Source: Progne subis subis (lineage: Eukaryota; Chordata; Aves; Passeriformes; Hirundinidae). Taken from it: 64,000 nucleotides of DNA. Below the pieces are notes generated by a model. It saw only the letters and a list, made by a program, of their open reading frames with translations, did not search any database and was not told where the DNA came from. Each line of letters starts with the position of its first letter. Position 1 is the first letter of the stretch. The stretch covers positions 3,224,001 to 3,288,000 of the forward strand of contig JAKJHU010000039.1 of assembly GCA_022316685.1 (NCBI GenBank), given 5' to 3'. The position numbers were made by a program, and so were the translations under genes. Below are positions 50,616 through 64,000 of this stretch, piece by piece.

Positions 50616-53600
50616 GGTGTATCATCCTAATGTTAATTACTGTAAACATTGCTCACTGATCAGGAATAGATCTAGAGTCTTATAGTAAGAATTACTGAAA
50701 AAGGAGGAAAGAGAAAATCCTACTTGTTTTGGAAAGGTGTGTCAGCATTCCAATAAAATAGGGAAAAACATTATCCCTTACAACTTAATCTGAATTGTAT
50801 TTGGAGCATGACTTATCAATACATGAAAGAGAGCCAAGGCTCTAGAAAGAGGGACTGATTCTCAACTGCTCTTAGTCAACATTCATCCACTGACTTTGTG
50901 GTTGGCCTGGTATCCTTAAAGATGCCAAGTCTAAGTCTTGGACCTTAATCTTTATGAAAAGGTGTGTGGCTGTTTGATAGCTGAGCATACCAAACACATG
51001 CCAGAAAACAGTTTTTTCTATCTCTGTCTATAAGTCTGGTCTGTTTATGCCCTGTTCTGGCTCAGCCTGGCTCTGGTGATGCCATGTCATAAGCTCCAAG
51101 GGAAAGTAAGAAATCTCATCAAAAGATAATGATGGAACAGTCAGCAACCAGGGCAAATGTCTCTCTGACTTCAAGGCGTTTGAGGTTGTTTCATCAGTTT
51201 TTAGTATACTGCCTTCTGATTTTCTGCAAACAACTCCTCACTGCTATATCAGGAAACAGTGGACAGCAGCACAGTATTTTCCTCACCTGTATGAGACCTC
51301 ACTTCAGTGTACTCCATCCTCCCCTCTCTTACTCATTTCTAATCTGTTCTAGTATTTTTGATCTCTCGGTCTCTTCATGTGGAAATCTTTTCCAGCCCCT
51401 CTCATTTTTAGGTGGAAATCTTTTCCAGCCCCTCTCATTTTTAGCATCTCTCCCTGGAGTCAGCCCCTCTTCAGCATCATTTGCTCTGAAACAGTCACCC
51501 AGGATACACCACAGGTGTTTAAAGCCTTACTTCCAAGCTTTACTTCTCTCCCAACAGTATGTCCTGACAGTATGTCTTTGCTTTTTAGCCATCCCGTGAG
51601 AAGGCCCACGGTCACCTCTGGGACATTTTTCCTTTGTGATTACAGCTTATCCCAAAAGAACCTCTGTTACAGCCAAGTGAAGCCATGCAGCCTTGCTGCT
51701 GGCACACACACCCTCCTTCCCCCAGCTGGGGATGTGGTCATGCTGCCGGTGCATGAGATTGCATCCAGCAGGGCTACTCCCTGGAAGCCAAAGTGTTGCT
51801 TAGTAACCCACTCATGGAAGTACCAGAAGCATTTTTCAATCTGTCACATTGGCAAAGAACACTGGCTTCTTGATTTAGAGGCATTCTGCTGTGTGTAGCA
51901 GGGCCATGCTCCATTATCTTGCATCCAACACTATCTGCAAGCAAGGAAATGAACCTCCCATTTAATGGAGGGGCTGGGAGAAGGTGGGGGTGTGAGGCAC
52001 AGAAAATATTTTTCTAGGATTGTACATGAAGCTTTTAGCTGGTTCTCCTGGCATCTAGTCCTCGTCTTAACTCCCTTCCCAAGGGAGATATTCCCTGCTT
52101 ATGAAAAGCACTCCAGGGTCCTATAGCAATTGGCCAAACAGGACCCTGCAGCACCTTCATCTATTATGAGACATTACTGCAATAAAACTTGGTGTGTCAT
52201 ACAGAAACTGGATGAGGTATTGCAATATTTATGCTGTAAGCCTCAATGTCATGGACAATTGCTACAGAATAATGTATGTCTTTTCTTAATGCACTGGACT
52301 CACAGCAGCTTCTGCAGAGCACACTGAACACAGATCACCTGTGATTGCACGGTTTCCTCAGTTATTTTCAAATTATTCTGTTACAGAGACTTATATGAAA
52401 AATATCCTCTCATTTAAAAACAGACCCTAAAGGCTCTTAGGTTACTCCTCCTTTTAAGAATAATTCAGTTTGAGAGCAAAACAGCCAAGAACTGGCTTCT
52501 GACTTCAGAGGCTGACTCCTTTATCTGGAGTTTATCATTAAAAATGGCTTTAAAAAGTAACTTGAGGGCTTTTATTTGAGGTACCTTATTGATTTTGCTA
52601 TCACATCTCCTCATTTTGGAAATGAAAAGGTATTTTAAACAAAGTCTAGCTTTGAGCTCTGGGGGCCAGCTGGACTCTTCCCATCCTACTTCTTGTTATC
52701 AAAGACAGTAGAACAATAGAGTGTGTCCAGCCATGGCATCACCCATTTCTGTGGCTTGCCTGCTCTTGACAGATTTTGTCCTGGAAGCCCTCTGCAAAAA
52801 ATTGAAGGGCTTTTATATGGGTCATGGAAGGTCCAGGGTGGTCTGAAGATGAGGTTGTTAGACAAATGTACTCAAGGGCTCTTTTCATCTTTGGAGTGTC
52901 ATTTACCTGGGATGGTGCTCAGTGTTGCAGTGATGAAATCAGCGAGTTTCATCACATTATTTTGTGTAAAGCCTTGTCAGTGCAAGGCCAGTGACATGCA
53001 GAATAGTCATGTGCTAAAGCTTGGCTCAGCATAAAGATGAAAAAATTTCCCACAATATCAGAAGCTCCTGACTTAATTTCTGAGAACTTTTTGAGGTGCT
53101 GAGTACTTTCCTCTGTTCTTTCCCAGTCTAATAAATAAATTTGGCTATGGGATAACGAGTCTTTCAAATTTATTTTATGTAGTTGTATTTTTTTGCACAT
53201 AGTTTAAGAAACACAGAAAGTGATCAAAAAATGCTCCTCATGACTGGCTAGCATAAGAGCATTTGATGACCTGCTGTAGATCTCAGAGCAGAAGTGTCTA
53301 CATCACAGAAATATTCAGAATGAACTGGTTTCTCCAGGGGGCAGGGAGCATTCTTGGCAGGGAAGCAAAGACTGTGAAGGCCTGATCTACATTTTAGCTC
53401 TTAAATCTGGCTGTGCCAGCTCAGAACTGATGGAAAGCTTGCCGTTGCTTTGCTTTGCTTGCCATTGCTTTGCTCTGTGGAAAAAGAAGCACTAAGAGAA
53501 GCACTAAGTGTACAATACATTACTGTTTTAAAAGAATCAGGGTATCTGTTTCCAGTCTTCTAATACATTAACCTTGAAGTTTGTTCATAATGAAACAGTC

Positions 53601-56600
53601 TAGCCTTACCAGTTAGGCATTGAAGTAAAAGACTAGTTATAAAGACAGTGGGCTAGGGAAGAGCAGGTATACTGGGTAACCTCTAGGCAATACTGAGAAA
53701 GAACATCCACTCCCTGCATTCACAGGGGAGGACACCTCTTTCTTCGCACTTACTGCACATTCTGCATCTTAAAATTATTTGAGGTGAGAACCATTTTAGA
53801 GCAACTGAGTTAGCTACAAAGCAGGAGAGGTCCCACTAGTGTTGATTCTTGTTTAGGTTTTGGGGTTTCTATATGCTCATATACTCACAGCCTTCTTTTC
53901 AACATTTGAAGACGCTCTAGATTACTTTGTCTCACCTAACTGGGATCTGCCTGGCACTATGGCAAAAAGCAAATTGTGGGTTGGAAACTGCCCCACTTCC
54001 TGGCTGTACATACCCCTATCTATACAACATGTATGTGTATGTTGAGTGATTGCATTGTAGTGGCTTTTGTAATGCAATAACTGTGGTGTCAAGAAAATGT
54101 GGTTGGAGAAAACTATACTTACAAATTAACATGAGATAGAAAATCAAAGTCACTGAAAAGGCAATACAGCTGAAGCATTCTTCCTGTGAGCCACCACCAT
54201 GTTTTCCACAATATGCCAACTTATGTATCCTCTTAGCCTTTTATCCTCTTTGCAGCAGAAGGGAACTTTAATTTTGTGTCTGTACTCTGAACTGGAGATA
54301 TTGGTGCTTAGTCTTCTCATAATGTGCTGATGAATTGAAATGCCAGCCTTGTCATGGGTTCGCCAGCTTCCATAGCTTCCCACCAAAATAATCCAGTGCC
54401 AGCTGGTGAATAGCCTGGAGGAGTTTTGGGTGCTGCTGACTGAAGCCTGCCATTGAAATGTTGTTCTTCAGGGCCATGAGGTTTTGTATTGATGCTTGTA
54501 AGAAAAACCCAGCAGTCTCAGATGAACCTAAATGTCCTATTAGTCACACTGGCAGGTACAGAGACAAGTCAAAGCAGCTGAGGAAGGGGGAAATCATAAG
54601 GTCTCCTGCCTGAAGAGAACACCACATACCATCTCATTTCAGAGGAAAAACCCTTCTGTGACCAATCCTGGGTGACAAGTAGGTGGGCTCAAAGGCTGGA
54701 AAGACCCATCTCTGTAGTGTGTTTGTCACGGTGTCTTTGGTTATGTACACATATCAGAATAGGAGAAAATGCCTTTTCAGCTATGTACACTGCCTCCAGG
54801 TTGCCTGTTGCTACCCCCCTCGAGGCCTCATTGGAGTTTACACTATCTTGCTTGGTATTTGTTTACTTTTGGCGGCCACAGACTAAGGTTACAGGTTTGG
54901 GAACCAATACGTAATTGTAAGGACAGCTTCCTGTGTTACTTTTTTCCCCCCCTCTTCCTCTTTTGTAAAGTGTGAACCTTACTTTGGAACTCTGAAGTGA
55001 CTGTATTGTTACAATGTTTGTATGTAGAGATTTGTTTTAACATGGCTTGTGTGGAGGACCTTTGCTCTTCTTATCTCACATTCAGTTTTATTAAGTGCTT
55101 GATAGCTTTGACAGCCTTCTGTGGAGGAGGAGAGGTGATGGGGTGGCTTCAAAACTTGGCTTTTTTTAAGGGAAATCTTCCCAGCTTTACTTAGAGCAGT
55201 ATGAGAATCTGGGGTGCTCCTGACTGTTCTTAGTCATCCTGATCTGATTACTTCTTGGAGAAAGAGATCAGCCTTGAAACTGTCAGAAAAAAATATATTG
55301 TTTAATGCATTAAGCCAGCAGTGACCAAGAAGGCCCATCAGTTTGTCATGCATGGAAACCTGCATGATGTTTCACCCTGCCAGAAGGTGTCTCTTGAGCA
55401 CAGAGTGGATCATGGCAGCTCACACTGCTCTGCGGATGCCAATGGAGCCAAGGATCGGCCCTTCCGTGTTTTGGTGGTTAGGAAACCTGTGAGTGAAATC
55501 CTACTGAGGTTTGAGGGGAGAGGAAAATGGGTGTTGGAAGCCTCTCAGCCGCACAGGATTTCTTTGGTATTCATACACATTTGCAAGAATGTATTCCAAG
55601 CATCTTGTACTGTTATTAGTAACTTGTACTGTAGTTTGTTAGCAGTGTTGACTACCTACATAGCTAATATTCTGTTGCAACTTAGAAAACGTGTAAACAA
55701 CAGCAGAAAACAGGAGTTTAGAACTTGTATGTACTGGTTTTTTATATTAAAGCACTTCAATTAAAAGTTCAAGGAAAAATGTTTCCGTAGCCTTTGTATC
55801 TGTTTGGATAACAGATGTGTGGAAAAGAGATGGGAGTGCCCTCTTCCCAGGATCTTCCGTTTGCTTTGGTACTAACCAAAAGAGATGGTCAAAATTTTGG
55901 GAAGAACTTTGTGCATTGAAGTTTATTCAGAAGGTGCCAGCAACCTAATCCAGAAGACATTATAATCTTACAGAGTCCCTATGCGCAATGCTGAGCCATC
56001 ACCGAGTGCTGATTCATACAGATGTAAGTATCTGCAAAAGAGGTTTTAAATGGGAGCAGTTAATGAATGCGTCCATGTGTAGTATATTAGATTTCCTTTA
56101 TTTTTATTGCAAAGTCCCTCAGAGGTCACTGGAAGCCTGTTCATGTGAAAGCGAAGGAAAAGCATCCCCAGCCCAGGGTTATTTCAGGGGTACTGGAAAG
56201 TGGTGAGTTTGGGTACCAGAGGAGTTGTGTTGGAAAACAGCAGCACACACAGGCAACAAACGGTCCTCACCACACATCCCAGAAATTGTTTCTCTCTCCT
56301 CCCTGCCCCCTCTAAATGTGCATATCCAAATACTTTCCTGGATCACATCACTGTGGGATCGGCGTGCATAAACAGACATCTCTAAAGCAGCTTGTGATTT
56401 GGTGATCTCAGCCCAGCTCTTAGTAGCCAGATGCCCACAATATGAAAACAACCATCAAAACTGTCTCTTTTGCTGCCACTGTTTAATCAAAGGGACAATG
56501 GAAAAGAATGGCAGTCTTATTTCTACAAAGAGCCCTTCAATGTCAAATTTGCCATACAGTAGAGTAGCATTCCCCTCTGTGGCACAGACCACAGCCACTC

Positions 56601-58800
56601 CGGAGGGGAACAAAAGCTCTCAGACAGCACGCAATTAATCCAGCATCTATTAAACCAAGCACGGGTAATTTTGAAGGAACGTAACAGATTTCTGCTTTAA
56701 ATTATTCTAAGCACTATTTTTTTTTAACTCTACACAGTATGCACAGCTCCAAGTACAAGACAGAAGGCTCTGCTTCTGGCAGCTGTTATCTTTCCGGTAG
56801 CTGTTTTACATCCCCGGCATCTCATAATCCTGAGACAAAAATCAAGTAAAACACAGCAGAGGAACAGCATTAAAATGCCTCTGGTTTTGCTGCTGCCCAA
56901 AGCCGTGTTCAGGTGCTCAATGCCAGAGCAAACAATTAATTCCATGACCAAGGGAACTAATGAAATCTGGTTTCCTATGGATTTATGACAAGACGTTACC
57001 TTGGTGCCAGAGACTTGAGGAGTTAGTCTTTCTGCCAATATCCTGAATCCAGATGAGAATTTTATCACCACTAGTCACTGGAACGGCATAATGAACTTTG
57101 AAATGGATACGAAAAAAAAAAAACCAACTATATTACCCAACATAAAGTGAGAGATGAATTTTACTGATGGGGATTTACAAGATAATTAAAATCACAGATC
57201 AAAACTGATATACCTTGTCTGCTAAGTCCTAAAAATGGGACTGCTGCTTGTTTTATTTCTGTAATGTCTGTCCCCAGTTTTTCCAGTGCAATGCTATTGA
57301 ATAGCAGTGTGATTGTCAGTGGAGTGATTGCAATAAAAGACACATAATATTTGTAATAGTAGAGCAAAATGTGTAAATAAACAATATGTTTTCACCGAGA
57401 AGGAAAATTGCCCAAAGATCTAAGACGGACATATATTTTTAAATCTTTTTTAAAGTGATTTGGAAACGAAGAGGAAAAGTGAGGTGAGAAGTTTACTGAG
57501 AATGAAAAACTGTTCTGGGCAGTCAAAACAAGAGTCGACTATGGAGAGCTGCAGAAGTTTTTCATGATAATGAGGAACTGAGTTGTAAAGTGACAAATGA
57601 AATCTACTGTCGATAAATGCACAATAATGCTTCTGGGGGAAAGAAACACCCTAATTATACATGCATAATGAGGGGCTCTAAATCAGCCATCACTTCACGG
57701 GAAAATGATCTCAGCATTGTTGCTAATTTTGAGAAAATGACAGGTCAAGGCTGAGCAGGTGTCAAAAAAGCAAGTAAAATGTTAGGAATAGCTAGGAAGG
57801 GATTAAAAAAATAATAATAAAAAAAGACAAAACAGAAAACATCATTAAGTTTCTGCATAAATCCATGGTGTGATCCTGTGCTGGGCAGTGTTTGCAGATT
57901 CTCCATGCTCCCACCCTCCCATCCCCACAGCCTAGAACACACCCAAAGAGCCAGAAGAGGCACAGGGGACAGCCAGGAAGCACTGGCACTATGCAAGGAG
58001 AACAAGTGTGCTGGGTCTCACGGGGTGTTGAGAGAGACGGCAAAGGAGAGACAGGTTTGCAGGCTTGCCAGGAGCCAGCTGCCACAGAGAGCAAGCTGCA
58101 CTGCCAGCCCCAGCCCTACTGAAGCATCTGGCTGTCTGCAGCTAAAGAGGCACATTCCAGCTGTGGGGATGCACTCTGTATGCACCTTGGTCCTCATATT
58201 TTTGGCCCCCAAATTTCCTTTAGAGGTCATTATTAGGGGAGGTTTTCTCCACATCCAATCCCATACTTTGGTTTTCACATCGTATTTTAATAGAGTTTAT
58301 CCCAAATCTCGGATTTGTTTTCCTACCTCTTTAGTAATCTGTCCATAGGGGGAGAAAATCTATTTGACACTTTAACCATAGTTCTTGAGCAAGTTAAGCT
58401 GTGCCTGCTTATTTTATTCACTACAGTTGATAAAAGATAATCAAACAGCTTGTGGTTGAAGCCTTTGCCATTTTTCTGGTACAAAACCCATATGAAACAG
58501 TAAATCCAAATTCAGCAAACCACAGCTAAACTCCAGGCAGGTGGAAACCTAGCACCACATCAGAAGAGGGTGAACCTCCCTTCCACTTCTGTGGGACCAG
58601 GATTTCATCTCTAAGCATAGAAGCTTCCTAAGAAGATACAACAATGATTGCAAAGACTGAAGGGGGCTCTTCATCACAGCGGAAATTGATTTAGTGGCTT
58701 TTTATTACGTGCTCTTGCAATGCCCTAGTGCATCTATCTGTTCTGATACCACAATAGCTCGCTGTTGCACAGCCTCTGCTTTGGTGATTTGTTTACATGC
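50616..58800. other. Intergenic region, no gene recognised
   Basis: I see no coding exon of a known family on either strand. The open frames (for example 51377-51898, 55321-55764, 57878-58348) have no recognisable domain or splice context. Near 55746-55765 two ATTAAA-type signals follow T/AT-rich sequence, so a very long DPF3 3' UTR or a separate non-coding transcript ending near 55.8 kb cannot be excluded. Confidence 0.6.
51379..51444. repeat. Perfect 33-bp tandem duplication
   Basis: Two identical, directly adjacent 33-bp copies start GTGGAAATCTTTTCCAGCCC and end ATTTTTAG. The unit is a multiple of three, so an open frame (51129-51599 +) carries an 11-residue repeat, but this frame shows no other sign of coding. 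Perfect identity means a recent event. Confidence 0.93.
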
Positions 58801-61800
58801 CCATCTTATTCTTGGGAAATAAGAATCCATAGGAACTGAAAGAGCCTCCGTCCCGAGGCTGGCTGGCTGTGCTGAATGAAAGAAAGACCCATCAGTCTCG
58901 AAGAGCTGCTATGGAGAGCAAAGGTACCTCCCCAGCAGCCTGACCTTGGCAAGGAGACAGGAGACTCACCATTTGCGACAGGCAGCGGTTCCCTTTAATA
59001 AATATTTCATGGCAGAGAATGGCAGACTTGGGGAGAAAATGGAGGGCAGGGTTCAGCCTGTGACGCAAGGTGATGTGACCAGACCTTGTCTAGCAGGGCT
59101 GGAGGCCACCTAATTGGCATTCCCACGCCATTCTTACGAAGAGCATTCTGTAGTCCTCTGGGAACACAAAAATAATTAAAAGGCCCCTCAGTATGCAGTG
59201 TTGCTAATGGGCTATTGCCTGTCATGTGATGTTTTTGTGCTCAATTAGAGCTGAGCAACACAGACTGCTCAAAATTCCCATCTCCCTCCGAGAGACACCT
59301 GGGTGGACCAAGCCTCCTTTTCTGCTGCTGCTGCACGATGGCCCTTGCTGTGCATTGCCCTGCGGCGATTGTGCTGAGGAGCTGAAGGCTGGGGCACAGC
59401 TGAGCTCCGTGCAGCAGAGCACACAGTGCTGTATTTACGGGGCTGCAGGCACGGCTCTGGCACTGGGGGCACAGCACACGGAGCTGATGGGTTCAGGGCT
59501 CTCATCCTCGCACACCTGGGCACCTCCGCGGTGACCTGGAGCCGCAGGATGACTGCACGTATGGGACAAAGCAAAGGCCCTGGATCTCTTCCAGGCAAGG
59601 CCTCGCTCACACATTGCATATCTGTGTGGACTTCTGGCTTCTCCTAGCACAGTGCAAGGCTCAGTTGGTGCCAGGCACAGCTGCTTGGCAAAGAATTACA
59701 TCAATATTCTCCCCCTTTTCTCTGCGCAGATCCTGTATGGGATGATGCTGAGAGACCTATCAACACCTTTGTGCTTTCTCAGGAGGGATTTGGCCACCTG
59801 AAGGCAATTTCTCTTTGCAATCTCAGATTGCCTTCTGTCCAGGCACCTGTTTTATTTACCAGCCCTGCTGTAGAGGCTGCCTTGCCAGGTTTCTGTGCCT
59901 AACTCTGTCTCTGATGCTCTCACAAGCCTTGATTCACTTTGCAAGCCATCGGTGCAAGCCATTGCTTCCTCGTTTGGGCCAAAACAACAATTCATCTCCA
60001 AGGTATGGTTGTTTGAGTATTCATGGGCTAAACTTTAGGTAATTAGCATTGTTAATGTTCTCTGTGTGATATTACAGCTGTGGGCCTCATTAAAATATTC
60101 TCCTGGGAGAAGTCAGGTGAAAAGTCAGGTGTCAGATTTGCTTCATGTGGAAAAGCCTGCCTGTTATTCTGAGAGAATAATTTGTTTAAACACTGGATTT
60201 ACACATGATGGTGTATTTAATCCCCAGTGCTTCTGACAGCTGGAGAGCTGGGCTGAGCTGCTGAGCAGCACTGGCTTGGAACCCAGCAGCAAGGATCTCC
60301 ATTTCCTCTGCCTCAGAGAGGCTCGGCCTTGTGGGCTTCTGCCCAGGACACAGGCAGCAGGCAGGAGTCTCCAGGTCGGTCTCCCCAGTGCCAGCTGCCC
60401 CACCCCACCATAAGGCCCTGTCAGATCCCGTTGCCACCGCAGGCAGTGAGGGAGCTGTGCCCAGTCAGGGCCTGGAGGAGGCCATATGGCTCAGACGTGG
60501 GGCACTCAGACATGCGCGCAGCGCATCTGTGCTCTGCAGGAGGCTCTGCGCTTGCTCTGTGACCCTTCCTGAGTTCTTCTCCCCAGGCCTGCCAGCAGCT
60601 GCTTGGGCAATTATTTATAAACAGGAGTTGAGCTTCTCCAGCTGAAGGAGGTGGCTGTGGACAGACGCCAGTGCAACAAATGGGCACCTAACAGCTGTTT
60701 GCAGGCGCTGAGCAGCGGCAGGCAGAGGTGCCCACTGACAGAGACATAGAGAGATTCACGTTTGCTCTAGACCCGCCCTGCTGTAGCTGCACGGAATGTA
60801 AAGCATAAATGGTGGTGTTATGGTTTTTTTTTGGGGTTGGGTTGGTTTTTTTCTTCCTTTGTTGTGTTTGTTTGTTTGTTTTTTAATGTCTCACCCAGTA
60901 TGCCTCTAGTATCACTTAATGGGTTGACCTCAGGAGCACAGAGAGTTGTTCTTGTACCTGGGGAGAACAGCCGCCATTGTGGCTAGGCTGAATGCTCAGT
61001 CCCAGGCAAAGCTTTCTGTTTTGAGATGCCACACATGACTGTCACCTGGCTGCCATCTGAACCCTATAGCTGCAGCCTCTAGGTATGTTTCTCCAGGAAC
61101 AGATTTTGTTGTGATTTCCCCTGGAGGGTTTGGCAGACTGCTCGGATGGGTAATGACCATTTGAATGTCTCCCCCTTCCTTTCCATTCAGCTACTTAAAT
61201 GTCCTCATTTCTCATGGATCTTTCTGCCTGTGGGAGTGGTAGGTAGGTGGCTGGAAAAGCAGAGAGGTGGAGAGATGCAATGGAGCTATCGGGTTTCTGG
61301 TGTGAAGACAGGCTGAGGGCCTGGGTGGGAATGAAGGATGGCGATGGGTGAGTAGGAGGAAGCCTCACAGGAAGGAAAGGAGGAGCGAAGAGACTGCAGG
61401 ATGAAGATGGGAATGGAAGATTACCTGACTGCAGGGAGAGGATTTGTACAGCAGGATGCTGCTTTGTGTCGATTATGCAAATCACCTGTGTATGCTGTGC
61501 AGTGCTTCCTTGGGTTTGCTGTTCCCCAGGCTGCTGCTGCAGCTCCTGTCATGGTGGGCAGCACCAGGACAAGCGCACAGGAGGGTAAATGGAATTGCCT
61601 CGGTCAGCTTTTCCGGGAAACACCTCAGCTGGTTCATACTGCAGTACTTCCAGTGAGTCTACTGTGCTGCTTCACACCTGCCAAAAATCTGACCCATCAA
61701 ATTTTGTGCTGAGGGAAGTGTTTAGTTTTTCTTTCACTAGTAAAGTTATCAGCAAAATTACCTGTTTCACCATGTCCTACTTGCTCTTTTAGGAGCATTT

Positions 61801-64000
61801 TACAAGAACTAGCTAAATTCAGTCAACATCCCTGTTGTTCTGAACTTTCTCAGAGCTGGGAGGAGCCTGGGATTGAGGAATCACACAGCTCAGGAGGATC
61901 CATTTTTGTCTTGGGCCTGTCAATATATCCATAGTGCAACCTTGTCCTAACCTTCAGTGTGCAAGAGCTGTGCACAGCACTCTCTGTCTTTGTGCAGAGA
62001 GCACAAATGGCTCTTGGAAAAATTTGACTCCTTCTGTAGCCAGGCCACGCAGCCAAGTCAAACTGCAAAATTTGGGTCCACATTTTGTCTGATGCCTGGT
62101 CAGGGTATTCAAAGCAGAGCTTAACATTGCCTCATGAGTTAGAGGCAAAGAGCAGGACTGAGAGGTGGCAGTGCTTGCTGCAAAGCCTGTGCCATACCTT
62201 CATACACCTGGAGCAGAAGCCATGGACAGAAGTTCCTTGTAAGAATGGGAATCACGTAAGGAAAACAATTTTGTCTCAGAAGAACTCAGAGCGGGATTTT
62301 ATACATTGGTAGAGGCCAGAACAATATCGGCTACTAACATCTTTACTAATAACACTAACTTTGGAGAATCGCTGGGCACTGGGATTTTATCTAATTTAAA
62401 TTTAGCTCTCCTGTGCTTCCTTTGCTGCGAATTTGTGCAGATGAAAGAGGAATAACTCTCTCGCTGACAAGCAGTTCCACGTAGCGGAGATTAGCAGAGG
62501 CACCAGTGAGGAGCGGGGGCTCCTGCCAGGTGCTGACATTCCCGTGGTGCTGAGCAGAGCGTGCATTCAAATTATTCTGAGGAGAGCTGACTCTTCTGAA
62601 GGGGGAGCACAAGGAATGCCTCAGGGACTGGGCAAAGGGGTGCCTGTGCCTCACAACTCACTGAGCAAAGGAGTGTCCACTCATTATCTGCCTCATAGAC
62701 TGGTGTGTGACTCCTTTCCTCCTGTCCCGCTGCATGGGTGTGTTTCCGTGTGCATCTGTGTATCTGTTTCAGGGCTGGCATGTTCATCTGATGATGCATA
62801 TTTAAGTAATGTAAATAATTGACATGCAATAAGGAAATGCGCTTTATCAAATGAAGCGAGACCAGGCAAGGCCCAGCATCAATTCATATTCATACGCTGT
62901 GAATTTCTTCCCTGTTTAATCTGTGTTTTAAAGGAACCTGTCCCTACTGGGAATTCCCTGCCAGCCCTCACCGGCCTCATTTTGTGCCTACTATGCCTTC
63001 AAAACTAATCCATCCTCAAAGCCAAAGGCTCACGTCAGCTTCATTCTGAGAGTGAGCATTTAATTTCTGCATGCTCCTATCCTTTAAAAAACCCCAACAT
63101 TTAAGCTAATAAAGGGGAAGAGAATGGGGGGAGTCCATCCATCCATCCACCTGTCACAGCTAAACCCAGTATTTTACTATGAAAACAGGTATCTCCTTGT
63201 CCTCTCTCTACCCCATTGACATTAGGACTCTGTGTAAGACTCACGAGACCTGTTTCTCCCGGATTTAAGCTCAATGTCCCTGCACTTCTTTCACCTGCCT
63301 TTAAAAGTTTCTCCTCCCCTCTGCTTATTTTGTAATGGCAGCATAAAATTTTGAATGATGAAAGAGGACTTAAATTTATAGTGACTGGTGATCCTGATGG
63401 CAAGTGCCAGGTGAACAGTACAAATCTTCCCTAAATCCGGCTTGCCTTTGATTCAGGCAGGTGTGTACCCTTTCCACGCTCCGTGCCTCCAAATGCTCCT
63501 TCTTTGGTTTTGGGAATGTGTGGAGCAGCACTTTCATTAATTGTGTGTGGAAGCCTGCGAACAAATTAGCATCTGTGCACAAAGGTGCTCCCCTGTCCAC
63601 CCTGTCTATGCTGCTACACTTAATTGGTGTGAGCATGGCAAGCGAGAAGCCAGCAGGCAGGCACTGTTTAGCTTCCCTCTTTCTTCTCCTCTCACTCAGA
63701 GATTCCTCTACATTATTTTTGATTCAGAGTCTCCAGGTATCTTGTTTAATTTATGCTGCAACTTTCTTATTGTCCCGGAAATGCATTTGCAAAGAAAAAA
63801 TCCATGCAGAGGGTCTTCATGAGAGGGCGAGGGAAGCTGCAAATGGTGATTATGCAGTGAGACAATCAGCATGAACAGTGGCTGGTGCCTCTGAACAAAG
63901 AAGTTATCAGTAAAAAATGGCAGCTTTGATCAATTCGTGTTTTCACCTGCCTCCATGAGAAGCTGTAACCCTTTAACTTCAAGTCCAGCCATCAAACTCA
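58801..64000. other. Distal intergenic region, possible regulatory DNA
   Basis: No coding gene is seen. Stretches at about 58960-59270 and 62320-63900 lack simple repeats, have balanced composition and contain homeodomain-type cores (TAATTAAA at 59172, CAATTAG at 59243). This would suit conserved non-coding elements, but conservation cannot be judged from one sequence. GC-rich patches lie at 59280-59620 and 60230-60740. A short (ATCC)n run is at 63134-63149. In mammals RGS6 lies beyond DPF3 in tail-to-tail orientation; its exons were not recognised here. Confidence 0.5.

Noticed and set aside
51129..51898. Two overlapping open frames with an internal 11-residue repeat
   Set aside because: The repeat comes from the 33-bp tandem duplication; both frames are open and neither looks like a known protein.
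53441..53510. Repeated GCTTTGCTT and AGAGAAGCACTAAG units
   Set aside because: These are short, imperfect local duplications without further structure.
44311..64000. Last exons of RGS6 on the - strand
   Set aside because: They were expected from mammalian gene order, but no RGS6 C-terminal motif was recognised in the - strand frames. They may lie beyond the window.
1..64000. tRNA, rRNA, CRISPR, bacterial operons, intact proviruses or intact transposons
   Set aside because: None was seen. The DNA is eukaryotic intron and intergenic sequence, and only decayed LINE fragments and simple repeats were found.

Overview
The window is vertebrate nuclear DNA that carries the 3' half of one gene, DPF3 (double PHD fingers 3, a BAF/SWI-SNF chromatin-remodelling subunit), on the + strand. 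The compact, fairly repeat-poor, AT-leaning sequence, old CR1/L2-like LINE debris, the absence of Alu/L1-type SINE/LINE content and the DPF3 residues seen suggest a bird. That taxonomic call is an inference from style, not a proof.

Layout. 1-1466 is the end of an upstream intron. The exon at 1467-1604 completes the C2H2 (Kruppel-like) zinc finger. After an 11.9 kb intron, 13462-13590 encodes the first half of PHD finger 1. Here the transcript can go two ways. A short-isoform (DPF3a) terminal exon lies at 16436-16632, with a U-rich 3' UTR and an AATAAA signal at 17207. Alternatively, splicing skips it and crosses 26 kb to 39572-39684 (rest of PHD1, start of PHD2), 40994-41075 (core of PHD2) and 42073-42143 (end of PHD2 and the stop codon of the long isoform DPF3b). 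All junctions have AG/GT sites and the codon phases join exactly (1-1-1-0-1), so these six exons are well supported. The N-terminal exons (requiem domain and first zinc-finger cysteine) lie upstream of the window.

42144-64000 is the DPF3b 3' UTR followed by intergenic DNA. I found no further coding gene there on either strand. In mammals the neighbour on this side is RGS6, tail to tail; I looked for its last exons on the - strand and did not recognise them. This part holds two eroded LINE fragments, two poly-C tracts, a compound TA/CA microsatellite, a 33-bp tandem duplication and some GC-rich patches.

Work of the gene. DPF3b carries a full tandem PHD module that reads acylated/methylated histone tails and tethers BAF complexes to chromatin in heart and skeletal muscle. 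DPF3a stops inside PHD1 and replaces the reader with a short acidic, serine-rich tail, so the choice at 13590 decides whether the protein can read histones. I found no evidence of an unknown biological system; the most interesting points are the regulation of this isoform switch and a few candidate intronic control elements. Nearly all the remaining open reading frames are chance frames in introns or low-complexity DNA.
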